Below, in pieces: positions 1-7,405 of a DNA stretch of 13,731 bases. The position numbers were made by a program, and so were the translations under genes. This DNA is from Candidatus Hydromicrobium americanum (GTDB lineage: Bacteria > Actinomycetota > Humimicrobiia > Humimicrobiales > Humimicrobiaceae). The notes below the pieces were generated by a model. It had not been told where the DNA came from. It worked only from the letters and a program-made list of their open reading frames with translations, and ran no database searches. Position 1 is the stretch's first letter; every line of letters begins with the position of its first letter. The stretch is taken from contig PEXF01000111.1 of assembly GCA_002779205.1 (NCBI GenBank), forward strand, positions 11,321-25,051, in the 5' to 3' direction.

Positions 1-217
1 GGACAGAACTAAACTTCTGAGAGATATTACTAATGTTATAAGTGAGTATGACTTGAATATACTTAGAGCCAATTCTTTAAGAATTGATAAAAGCGGTCAT
101 GTTAAGTTTATATTTTTAATAGAAATTAGCAATAAATATATTCTAAAAGATGTTATTAACAATATAAAAGAGATAGATTCAGTTTACGACGCTTTTAGAG
201 TATTACCTAGGAAGTAA
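1..217 (+). CDS. rel: RelA/SpoT-family (p)ppGpp synthetase/hydrolase, C-terminal ACT domain (5' truncated)
   Basis: Only the last 71 codons are present, read from base 2 to a TAA at 215-217; the rest lies left of the window. The peptide begins DRTKLLRDITNVISEYDLNI and ends DAFRVLPRK. A 'D-R-x-x-L-L-x-D-I-T' start followed by beta-alpha-beta segments is typical of the C-terminal ACT domain of long Rel/SpoT enzymes, which senses ligands or the ribosome and controls synthesis and hydrolysis of (p)ppGpp in the stringent response. The position upstream of an MBL hydrolase and hisS-aspS fits the relA-hisS-aspS neighbourhood of Firmicutes, and supports Rel over another ACT protein. Catalytic domains cannot be inspected. 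The gene ends 9 bases before the next start, so they are probably co-transcribed. Confidence 0.82.
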   Translation, partial: DRTKLLRDITNVISEYDLNILRANSLRIDKSGHVKFIFLIEISNKYILKDVINNIKEIDSVYDAFRVLPRK

Positions 218-226
218 AGACTGGTA

Positions 227-886
227 TTGAAGTTAAAAAGATTAGAATTAGGATTTTTTAAAGTCAATTGTTATATATTATCTTTGAACGGGGTAAATGT
301 AATTATAGACCCGGGTGCAGATTTTGATATCATTCAAAAATATCTTGAAGGATATAATATAAAACCAGATTTTATATTAAATACTCATGGACATCACGAT
401 CACATTGGGGCAGTTAGTGATATAATTTTAAATTACAAAATTCCGTTTTATATTCATGAACTTGAAGAATCAATTATTACGGACCCTGAAAAGAATTTTT
501 CTTCATTTTTTGGTGAAAATGAATTATCATTAAAAACTTACAATTTAATAAAAGATGCTGACTATAGCTATTTTGCTGATTTTGGTATTGAAATTATTAA
601 TGCTCCTGGACATACTCCCGGGAGTATAATACTTAAGACAGGAAATTATCTTTTTACAGGTGACCTGCTTTTTAAAGGCGCAATAGGCCGTACTGATTTG
701 CCGGGAGGAAATACGGTGCAGATTAAAAAATCACTGGCTAAAATAAAGAAAATGGACAGGCAGTTAATAATATATCCTGGTCATGGTCAGAGCAGCAGTC
801 TTGAATATGAACTGGAATCAAATTATTATCTGGAGGAGTGTTTTTTAAGAGAAGGTACTAAGAAGGAAAAAGGTGATTTACTTTGA
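227..886 (+). CDS. MBL-fold metallo-hydrolase, glyoxalase II-like
   Basis: A 219-residue metallo-beta-lactamase-fold hydrolase. The zinc signature THGHHDH lies at residues 53-59, with further ligands in APGHTPGS (His129), FTGD (Asp146) and YPGHG (His186); GRTDLPGG at 154-161 is also typical of the glyoxalase II-like branch. This is the family's usual short length, without the glyoxalase II C-terminal helical domain. Members hydrolyse thioesters or related substrates, often acylated thiols, but the substrate here is unknown. The start is TTG at 227; the only Shine-Dalgarno-like match, AGGAAG at 209-214, is rather far away. The stop overlaps the hisS start by 4 bases (TTGA), implying translational coupling. 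The same kind of MBL gene often sits between rel and hisS in Clostridia, where a D-Tyr-tRNA deacylase gene is often also present; that gene is not here. Confidence 0.88.
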   Translation: MKLKRLELGFFKVNCYILSLNGVNVIIDPGADFDIIQKYLEGYNIKPDFILNTHGHHDHIGAVSDIILNYKIPFYIHELEESIITDPEKNFSSFFGENELSLKTYNLIKDADYSYFADFGIEIINAPGHTPGSIILKTGNYLFTGDLLFKGAIGRTDLPGGNTVQIKKSLAKIKKMDRQLIIYPGHGQSSSLEYELESNYYLEECFLREGTKKEKGDLL

Positions 887-2166
887 AATTAAGTTCTCCA
901 CGAGGTACAGCCGATATTTATGGTGAAGATATAGATTATAGAAATTTCATTATAAATACTGCCCGAAAAATATTTGAAATATTTAATTACAGCGAAATAA
1001 TAACCCCTGCATTTGAATATACTCAGGTTTTCAGCAGAAGTATTGGTGAAGGTACTGATATTGTACAAAAGGAAATGTATACTTTTATGGATAGGAAAGG
1101 AAGATCATTGACACTGCGGCCTGAGGGCACTGCATCAATTGTAAGAGCTGTTATTGAGAATAAAATATACTCTGAAAATATGCCACTTAAATTGTTTTAT
1201 ATTGGTAATATGTTCAGATACGAAAGACCGCAAAAGGGAAGAATGAGGGAATTCTGGCAGCTGGGAATAGAGTCTATTGGTACAGATAATCCAGTCATAG
1301 ATGCTGAAGTTATCTGGATTTTAAATTCGTTTTTTAAAAAATTGGGATTTAAAAAATTAATACTTCTGGTAAATAGTATGGGGTGCAGCAGGTGCAGGGA
1401 AAAATTCCTTGCGGAATTTAAAAAATATATAAAGCCTGAACTGGGAAAATTATGCAGTGATTGCCAGAATAGGTTTGAAAAGAATCCCTTAAGGGTTTTT
1501 GACTGTAAAAAAAATAGCTGCAGGAGCATTTTAGACAGTTCGCCAGAAGTATCTTCTTATTTATGTTCTGAGTGTAAGGAAAATTTTAAAGAAGTTCTGG
1601 AGTGCCTGAAAATCCTTAAAATAAAGTACAGGACCGATAAAAATCTGGTAAGAGGTTTTGATTATTATACTAAAACCATATTTGAAATAATATCCGAGGA
1701 CCTGTATAGTGCGCAGAATGCCCTGGGCGGTGGAGGAAGGTATGATAATTTAATAAATCAACTGGGTGGTCCGGAACTTCCTGCTACAGGCTTTGCAGTA
1801 GGAATCGATAGGACAATGATGCTTATGAAACAATTAAATTTAAAGTTTACAAAACTGGCCAGAAAATCCAGAGTTTATTTGATAGCGATGAATAAAAATT
1901 GTCAGATTTATTCTCTGGATATTCTAAAGTATCTTAGAGAAATGGAAGTGATCTGTGATATTAATTTTAATAATAAGAACTTGAAAAAAGAGATAAAATG
2001 GGCTAAAGATAATAATTATGATTTTATTATTATAATTGGTGAAGATGAAATAAATAGCGGGAGCCTGACTATAAAAGATATTAAGAAGTTCAAGCAATAC
2101 AAAGTTGACTGGAAAAATCAAAAGGATAAGATCATAGAAATTATAGGAGCAAATGATTATGATTAA
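883..2166 (+). CDS. hisS: Histidyl-tRNA synthetase
   Basis: Class II synthetase that charges tRNA-His in the cytoplasm. The 427 residues match the usual bacterial length. Visible motifs: PRGT near the N-terminus (6-9), TLRPEGT (77-83), class II motif 2 FRYERPQKGRMREFWQ (111-126), the histidine-specific RGFDYYT (257-263; more usually RGLDYYT), GGGRYDNL (283-290) and motif 3 GFAVGIDR (303-310), followed by a C-terminal anticodon-binding domain. The insertion domain carries four cysteine pairs (C168/C171, C191/C194, C208/C213, C228/C231), a pattern I know from Clostridia-type HisRS and probably zinc-binding. The TTG start at 883 is well supported by the strong ribosome binding site AGGTGAT at 871-877 and the 4-base overlap with the preceding gene. 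It overlaps aspS in turn. No T-box leader is visible in front. Confidence 0.97.
   Translation: MKLSSPRGTADIYGEDIDYRNFIINTARKIFEIFNYSEIITPAFEYTQVFSRSIGEGTDIVQKEMYTFMDRKGRSLTLRPEGTASIVRAVIENKIYSENMPLKLFYIGNMFRYERPQKGRMREFWQLGIESIGTDNPVIDAEVIWILNSFFKKLGFKKLILLVNSMGCSRCREKFLAEFKKYIKPELGKLCSDCQNRFEKNPLRVFDCKKNSCRSILDSSPEVSSYLCSECKENFKEVLECLKILKIKYRTDKNLVRGFDYYTKTIFEIISEDLYSAQNALGGGGRYDNLINQLGGPELPATGFAVGIDRTMMLMKQLNLKFTKLARKSRVYLIAMNKNCQIYSLDILKYLREMEVICDINFNNKNLKKEIKWAKDNNYDFIIIIGEDEINSGSLTIKDIKKFKQYKVDWKNQKDKIIEIIGANDYD
2145..2149 (+). promoter_or_regulatory. Ribosome binding site that decides the aspS start
   Basis: AGGAG within the last codons of hisS. It lies 3 bases before ATG 2153 but 9 bases before the in-frame ATG 2159, so 2159 is the better-spaced start. 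A third ATG at 2186, which would give the MRT start seen in E. coli AspRS, has no properly spaced site. Confidence 0.6.
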
Positions 2167-3955
2167 TTCTGTTTTTAAAACCGGAATGAGGACTAATTTA
2201 TGCGGAGAGATAAATAAGGAATTTGCAGGTAAAGAAGTTACCTTAAGCGGATGGATCGGCAGGAGAAGAGATCATGGTAAGTTAATTTTTTTGGATTTAA
2301 GGGATTTTTCTGGTATTGTCCAATTAGTTTTTAATCCCAGTATAAATAAAAATCCTTATACTATAGTCAAAGATGTCCGTAGTGAATATGTTATTAAAAT
2401 AAGCGGAAAAGTCAGGAGTAGGTCGAAAGATACAATTAATCCCTCAATTCCGACCGGTGAAGTAGAAATAGTGGTAAAAGATATTAAGATTTTAAGCAGA
2501 TCAAAAACTCCTCCTTTTATGCTTGAGGATAGAAATAAAGTAGAAGAGAATACAAGGTTAAAGTACAGATATATTGATTTAAGAACCAGGCAAATGCAGG
2601 AAAATATCAGGTTAAGGCATAATGTAACAGATGCGACCAGAAAATATTTTAACTCGAAAGGCTTTTTGGAGATAGAGACCCCAATAATGGCAAAAAGTAC
2701 TCCAGAGGGTGCCAGAGATTTTCTGGTGCCTTCAAGAATGAACCCGGGTAAATTTTATGCTCTTCCACAATCACCACAGCTTTTTAAGCAGATCTTAATG
2801 TTTTCTGGATTTGATAGGTGCTATCAGATTGCAAGATGTTTTAGAGATGAAGATTTAAGAGCAGACAGGCAGCCAGAGTTTACGCAGATAGATATGGAAA
2901 TGACTTTTGTAGAGGCAGATGATGTGATGGAAATAATGGAGGGTCTATTTTCTTACATCTTTAAAGAGGTATTTAATGAAAAGATAAAGCTGCCTTTTAA
3001 GCGGATTAGGTGGAAAGATAGTATGGAGATCTACGGTACAGATAAACCTGATTTGAGATTTGACCTTCCTATAAAAGATATTTCGGGCTTATTTAGAAAT
3101 AGTGAAATTAAAATTTTCGAGGACGTATTAAAAAATGATGGCTGCATAAAAAGTATTGTAGTCAGTGACTCTTCGGATTTTACCAGAAAAGAGCTTGACG
3201 ATCTTGTTGAGATGGCAAGGAAATGTGGTGCCGGTGGACTGGTATGGATTAAAATTGATGAAAATATAAATTTGCAATCTCCAATATCTAAGTTTCTATC
3301 CGATACAGAAAAGGAAGGTTTAATTAAAAATTTAAAATTAAAAGAAAAAAATCTGCTGCTCATTGTTGCTGATAAATTTATAACTGCATGCCAGACACTT
3401 GGTATAATAAGAAAGCATCTGGCTGGCAAATTAAAACTAATAAGGGAAGATGAATTCAGTTTCGTATGGGTATATGATTTTCCATTATTTGAATGGGATG
3501 AAAAAGAGAAAAGAATCAAACCGGTGCATCATCCATTCACCAAACCAGATGAAAATACAGCTGGTTACCTTGATAGTGAACCTTTAAAGGTTAATTCTCT
3601 GGCTTATGATATAGTACTGAATGGAGAAGAAATAGGCGGCGGTTCTATCAGGATTAATGATGTGAATTTACAAAAAAGGGTATTTAAAATACTAAATCTG
3701 GATGAAAAGAGGATTAGAGAAAATTTTGGTTTTCTTATCAGAGCGTTAGAGTATGGCGCCCCGCCTCACGGTGGTATAGCTCTGGGAATGGACAGACTGG
3801 TTATGTTACTGGCGAAACTTGAAAGCATCAGGGAGGTAATAGCTTTTCCAAAGACTCAATCTGCAGTATGCATGCTTACTGACTCGCCTTCAAGTGTGAC
3901 AGACGAACAACTAAAAGAAGTATCTATCAATATAATAGAAAAAGACAGGGAATAA
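2159..3955 (+). CDS. aspS: Aspartyl-tRNA synthetase, probably non-discriminating
   Basis: Class IIb synthetase of about 598 residues, the normal bacterial size. Order: N-terminal OB-fold anticodon domain (GWIGRRRDHGKLIFLDLRD), catalytic core with QSPQLFKQ (about 204-211) and motif 2 FRDEDLRADRQPEF (about 228-241), a bacterial GAD-type insertion (about 290-420), then motif 3 GGIALGMDR (about 538-546). In the anticodon domain the residue after RRRD is His (about residue 39). From family knowledge, E. coli, which makes only Asp-tRNA-Asp, has Leu there (L30), whereas the non-discriminating Pseudomonas enzyme has His (H31). I therefore infer that it may also charge tRNA-Asn for GatCAB amidation, though this rests on one residue. 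Its start overlaps the hisS end, so it belongs to the rel-MBL-hisS-aspS unit. ATG 2153 is an alternative start. Confidence 0.96.
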   Translation: MINSVFKTGMRTNLCGEINKEFAGKEVTLSGWIGRRRDHGKLIFLDLRDFSGIVQLVFNPSINKNPYTIVKDVRSEYVIKISGKVRSRSKDTINPSIPTGEVEIVVKDIKILSRSKTPPFMLEDRNKVEENTRLKYRYIDLRTRQMQENIRLRHNVTDATRKYFNSKGFLEIETPIMAKSTPEGARDFLVPSRMNPGKFYALPQSPQLFKQILMFSGFDRCYQIARCFRDEDLRADRQPEFTQIDMEMTFVEADDVMEIMEGLFSYIFKEVFNEKIKLPFKRIRWKDSMEIYGTDKPDLRFDLPIKDISGLFRNSEIKIFEDVLKNDGCIKSIVVSDSSDFTRKELDDLVEMARKCGAGGLVWIKIDENINLQSPISKFLSDTEKEGLIKNLKLKEKNLLLIVADKFITACQTLGIIRKHLAGKLKLIREDEFSFVWVYDFPLFEWDEKEKRIKPVHHPFTKPDENTAGYLDSEPLKVNSLAYDIVLNGEEIGGGSIRINDVNLQKRVFKILNLDEKRIRENFGFLIRALEYGAPPHGGIALGMDRLVMLLAKLESIREVIAFPKTQSAVCMLTDSPSSVTDEQLKEVSINIIEKDRE

Positions 3956-4030
3956 TTAATTTTAAATAACAGTTATTGTTAATTTGAAAAAATAATGGCA
4001 AAATACAGGATTGCCTGGGTAAAATCCGGG

Positions 4031-4058
4031 TTGATTGAATAAACTATTTAATTATGAT
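4031..4058 (+). promoter_or_regulatory. Promoter of the 6S RNA gene
   Basis: TTGATT (4031-4036) and TATGAT (4053-4058) are separated by 16 bases and resemble sigma-70/sigma-A -35 and -10 boxes (4/6 and 5/6 matches). They predict a start near 4065, just before the first base-paired position of the RNA at 4070. A weak hairpin (4014-4018 with 4026-4030) sits immediately upstream but has no U-run. The remainder of 3956-4030 is AT-rich with nothing else I can name. Confidence 0.6.
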
Positions 4059-4064
4059 AACATC

Positions 4065-4262
4065 ATTCCGGGTACTCTGTTTATATCGCGACTAGAGTTA
4101 AATTTTTGTGCCAACAAATTTACATTGGAAGCCCAAACTCTGACTGCAGCGTAAATGCCCATTACTAGATGGGACTTATAAAACAGACAGGAGGCATCCA
4201 CCTGCTGAGCGCAGGGCGCAAAAAACTTCCTATAGTTACGACTAAGCGGAGTATCCATTTTA
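4065..4262 (+). ncRNA. ssrS: 6S RNA (RNA polymerase-sequestering regulatory RNA)
   Basis: About 190-200 nt that folds like 6S RNA, which mimics an open promoter and binds housekeeping RNA polymerase in stationary phase. Seen: a long bulged closing stem made of 4070-4079 with 4247-4256 (10 pairs, GU included), 4086-4094 with 4233-4241 (one C.A mismatch) and 4103-4112 with 4215-4224; a central bubble with an unpaired 5' strand (about 4113-4137) and a 3' strand containing the small hairpin CCTGC/GCAGG (4201-4205 with 4211-4215); and an apical stem, 4140-4146 with 4184-4190, topped by CCCAT/ATGGG around 4157-4173. The GGCATCCACCT segment just before the small hairpin resembles the CA-CACCU segment of known 6S RNAs. 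Position after aspS matches 6S-1 (bsrA) of Bacillus subtilis. The stem is followed by ATTTTATT, a weak terminator at best. tmRNA, RNase P RNA and SRP RNA signatures are absent. Exact ends are inferred. Confidence 0.85.
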
Positions 4263-4292
4263 TTATCAAATATTAATCTGGTTTTAATTCTT

Positions 4293-6998
4293 ATGGATAT
4301 AAGAAAGATATTTTTGAATTATTTTGAGAAAAATGATCATTTAATTTTACCTTCATCAAGTCTGATACCGGAGGATGATCCCAGTGTGCTGTTAACTACT
4401 GCCGGAATGCAGCAATTTAAACCGTATTTTTTAGGAATAAAAAAACCTCCCGGAAAGAGAATTACTACAGTACAGAAATGCTTTAGAACAAGTGATATTG
4501 ATAGGGTAGGTTACACAGACAAACATCTTACATTTTTTGAGATGTTGGGCAATTTTTCATTTGGGGATTATTTTAAAGAGGAAGCAATAAAATATTCTCT
4601 TGATTTCATTTTAAATACTTTAAAAATTCCTCTTGAAAAATTACTTGTTGCAGTATTTAAGGGTGATAAAGATATACCGGCAGATCTGGAGTCTATAGAG
4701 CACTGGAAAGAAAATGGGATAAATGCTGATAAAATATATAAATTTGGAAAGGAAGAAAATTTCTGGGGCCCTGCAGGAGAAACTGGCCCATGCGGACCCT
4801 GCTCTGAAATATTTTATGATTTTGGAAAAGAATATGGATGTGGCAAAGATAGCTGCAACCTCAATTGCGATTGCAGTAGATTTCTTGAAATGTGGAATCT
4901 TGTTTTTACCCAGTATAATTTTGACGGTAAAAAATATAATGAACTCCCTAAGAAAAATATTGATACAGGTATGGGATTAGAGCGAGTAACAGCAGTTTTA
5001 GAAGGAAACCCATCTATTTTTAAAACATCCTTATTTGACAGTATAATGAAAAAAATAGAAGAGATATCAGAGAGGAAAATCAATTATAAAAATGGTAAAA
5101 AAGCTAGTTTAGAATTTGATAAAAGTACAAGTATAATAGCCGATCACGCAAGAGCAATTTACTTTTTAATTTCTGATGGTGTGACACCTTCAAACGAGGG
5201 GAGAGGTTATATACTAAGAAGAATAATTAGAAGAGCTGTAAGATATGGGAAACTGATAGGGATTGAAGATTATTTTTTAAACGAAATCGGCGAGGTAGTC
5301 GTAAGTGAATATTCAAAAATATATCCCGAACTTTTAGAAAAAAAAGAGTTTTCATTTAAATTAGTAAAGGATGAAGAAAAAAGATTTACAAAAACATTAA
5401 AGGAAGGAAGTAAGGTTTTAATACAGAAAATTAATAGAATTAAAAAAGATAATAAGGAATATCTTGATCCTGAAGATGCATTTAGGTTATATGATACATT
5501 TGGTTTTCCAGTCGAACTAACCGGGGAAATATTGAATGAAAACAAGTTAAAATTAAATATGGAAAAGTTTAATGAATATTTAAAGAAACATACTGAAAAA
5601 TCTAAAAGTAAGATTTTATTTGATAAAAAAATTGGTAGTAATCTGGAGATATACCATAAAATAAATAAGAATCTGGAAGTAGAGTTTATTGGTTATAAAA
5701 GGAGTAAAGCAAAAACGATAATAGAGAATATCATAAAAATTGATAAAAATGGTAATACGGAATTGACCTCAAAGTTATATGAAGGAGAAAAAGGTGAAAT
5801 AATTTTAAGGGAAACTCCGTTTTATGGAGAAAAAGGTGGTCAGATTGGAGATAAAGGAATTATTAGAAAAGGCGAGAATTTCTTTGTCGTTACAAACTGC
5901 AAGATTCCGGTTGAAGGTATTAATATCCATAAAGGTGGTGTAAAAAAAGGTGAACTGGAAGTGGGTGATGAGGTAAGTGCAGAAGTTGATTATAACCGTA
6001 GAATAAATATCAGTAAAAATCATACTGCAACTCACCTCCTTCATTGGGCCCTCAGAAACGTATTCGGTAGTGAAATAAAACAATCAGGTTCCTTTGTAGG
6101 AGAAGATATGTTCAGGTTTGACTATTCTATCTATACTGAGCCATCTGAAGAAGACTTAAGAAAAGTAGAAAGAATGATAAATGAAAAAATACAGAATAAT
6201 GACTCTGTAAGATGTTTCGAGACTACCAGAGAATTTGCAGAGGAAATAGGAGCCATATCTCTATTTGGTGAAAAGTATGGTAAGTTTGTAAGAGTAGTAG
6301 AAATAAATAACTATAGCAGAGAACTTTGCGGTGGTATTCATGTAAATAGAACAGGAGATATAGGTATATTTAAAATTATAATGGAGACCAGTATTGGTGC
6401 TAATTTAAGAAGAATTGAGGCAGCGACTGGTATGCATGCATATAATTATCTGGCAGCCAAAGAAAGAATTTTAAATAATATTTCTGCCAGCCTGGAGGTG
6501 GAAGATAATAGGGTATTGGATACTTTAAAAGACATTAAAGATAATATAAAGAAAAAGGAAGAAGAGCTGACATTATTACAGATAAAAATTGCAAAAAAGG
6601 AAATAATAAATAAATTTAAATACGACCCATTGAGCAATAGTTTAAAGATTATTGATTTCAATTTTTCAAACTCAAAACTGGTTCCTACTATAGAAATTAA
6701 AAGTATGGGAATAGTAGGTGATGAGATGAAAAATTACTTTGAAGGGAAAAATACTTTTATTATTTTTGGTAATATTTTAGGTAATAAGCCGGTTATGCTG
6801 CTTCAGGCTACTGCGGATTTGGTAAAGAAAGGAATAGATTGTGGTAAGATTGCCAGGGAAGTCAGTGAAAAGTTAAAAGGAGGAGGCGGGGGAAAACCTT
6901 ACTTCGCACAGCTAGGTGGTTCAGATCCCGATTCTTTAGACGGTGCCATTGATTTTGTAAGAGATAGAGTTTTAAAATACTTTAAGAAAGGAAAATGA
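4293..6998 (+). CDS. alaS: Alanyl-tRNA synthetase
   Basis: Full-length AlaRS of 901 residues that charges tRNA-Ala and clears mischarged Ser/Gly. The class II core starts at once (IRKIFLNYFEKNDH, PSSSLIPEDDPSVL, TTAGMQQF) and includes FRTSDIDRVGYTDKHLTFFE and the Cys-rich GCGKDSCNLNCDCSRF loop common in Clostridia-type enzymes. The editing domain has HTATH (H577, H581) and CGGIH (C679, H683), the four metal ligands. The C-terminal C-Ala/DHHA1 domain includes the glycine loop GGGGGKPYFAQLGG near 876-889. The ATG at 4293 is the only plausible start because it gives the conserved N-terminus, but no Shine-Dalgarno sequence precedes it (TCTGGTTTTAATTCTT). It begins about 31-37 bases after the 6S RNA, so read-through from the 6S promoter is possible. 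It overlaps ruvX by 4 bases (ATGA). Confidence 0.97.
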   Translation: MDIRKIFLNYFEKNDHLILPSSSLIPEDDPSVLLTTAGMQQFKPYFLGIKKPPGKRITTVQKCFRTSDIDRVGYTDKHLTFFEMLGNFSFGDYFKEEAIKYSLDFILNTLKIPLEKLLVAVFKGDKDIPADLESIEHWKENGINADKIYKFGKEENFWGPAGETGPCGPCSEIFYDFGKEYGCGKDSCNLNCDCSRFLEMWNLVFTQYNFDGKKYNELPKKNIDTGMGLERVTAVLEGNPSIFKTSLFDSIMKKIEEISERKINYKNGKKASLEFDKSTSIIADHARAIYFLISDGVTPSNEGRGYILRRIIRRAVRYGKLIGIEDYFLNEIGEVVVSEYSKIYPELLEKKEFSFKLVKDEEKRFTKTLKEGSKVLIQKINRIKKDNKEYLDPEDAFRLYDTFGFPVELTGEILNENKLKLNMEKFNEYLKKHTEKSKSKILFDKKIGSNLEIYHKINKNLEVEFIGYKRSKAKTIIENIIKIDKNGNTELTSKLYEGEKGEIILRETPFYGEKGGQIGDKGIIRKGENFFVVTNCKIPVEGINIHKGGVKKGELEVGDEVSAEVDYNRRINISKNHTATHLLHWALRNVFGSEIKQSGSFVGEDMFRFDYSIYTEPSEEDLRKVERMINEKIQNNDSVRCFETTREFAEEIGAISLFGEKYGKFVRVVEINNYSRELCGGIHVNRTGDIGIFKIIMETSIGANLRRIEAATGMHAYNYLAAKERILNNISASLEVEDNRVLDTLKDIKDNIKKKEEELTLLQIKIAKKEIINKFKYDPLSNSLKIIDFNFSNSKLVPTIEIKSMGIVGDEMKNYFEGKNTFIIFGNILGNKPVMLLQATADLVKKGIDCGKIAREVSEKLKGGGGGKPYFAQLGGSDPDSLDGAIDFVRDRVLKYFKKGK

Positions 6999-7405
6999 GA
7001 ATTCTGGGATTGGATATAGGAGATAAAAGAATAGGAGCAGCAGTTTCAGATAAACTGGAAATCATATCTACGCCGCTTGAAGTATTTAATAATGACAAAA
7101 AAGTAAAGGAAAAACTTCAAAAATTAATAAATGAATATAAGATTAAAAAAATAGTGGTGGGGATACCATATACCCTGAAGGGGGAGGTAGGCATTCAGGC
7201 AAAAAAGGTGACCAGCTTTGTTGAAGATATAGTAATGAGCACAGGCATTGAAGTTGATTACATTGATGAAAGGTATACGACAAAAATTCCATTAAAACTC
7301 CTAAAGAAAAAATCTAAAAGTAAGATAATTGATAAATTTTCAGCAGGTATAATTCTAAAAGATTATTTGGACAGGCAAAAGAGGAAAATTGAAAGCAGTA
7401 AATAA
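6995..7405 (+). CDS. ruvX: RuvX/YqgF-type Holliday junction resolvase-like nuclease
   Basis: A 136-residue RNase H-fold protein of the YqgF/RuvX family, linked to pre-16S rRNA 5'-end processing and to Holliday-junction resolution. The first strand has GLDIGDKRIG (Asp7 is the first acidic residue), followed by VVGIPYTLKGEVG (normally G-L/I-P), DERYTT (normally DERLTT, supplying the glutamate) and a C-terminal IIDKFSAGIILKDYLD that carries the last acidic residue. All expected catalytic positions are present and the length is standard. The ATG at 6995 overlaps the alaS stop, with AAAGGA immediately upstream. Immediate downstream coupling to mltG and the alaS-ruvX-mltG order copy the yrrK-yrrL region of Bacillus, where one or two tiny genes intervene; those are missing here. 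Confidence 0.95.
   Translation: MRILGLDIGDKRIGAAVSDKLEIISTPLEVFNNDKKVKEKLQKLINEYKIKKIVVGIPYTLKGEVGIQAKKVTSFVEDIVMSTGIEVDYIDERYTTKIPLKLLKKKSKSKIIDKFSAGIILKDYLDRQKRKIESSK

Noticed and set aside
1380..1580. Cysteine-rich insertion in HisRS as an unusual domain
   Set aside because: The same spacing of Cys pairs is familiar in HisRS of many Clostridia-type bacteria, so it is normal for the family.
3031..3519. A 162-codon minus-strand open frame inside aspS
   Set aside because: The plus strand encodes conserved AspRS sequence throughout; the reverse frame is low-complexity Ser/Phe/Leu-rich, typical of the complement of AT-rich coding DNA.
4014..4030. Intrinsic terminator after aspS (CCTGG/CCGGG hairpin)
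   Set aside because: Only five pairs with one G.U, and it is followed by TTGATTGAAT rather than a U-run.
4052..4258. A 68-codon open frame on the minus strand in the aspS-alaS spacer
   Set aside because: It runs antisense through the 6S RNA, has no family resemblance, and the open frame is explained by the relatively GC-rich structured RNA.
3956..4292. T-box leader in front of alaS
   Set aside because: I looked for the AGGGTGG-type antiterminator motif and a terminator with a U-run before ATG; neither is present, and the fold is that of 6S RNA.
5596..7326. A 19-base direct repeat (5596-5614 in alaS and 7308-7326 in ruvX)
   Set aside because: Both copies encode Lys/Ser-rich stretches with the same preferred AT-rich codons; coincidence is sufficient, and no other copy or flanking structure is seen.
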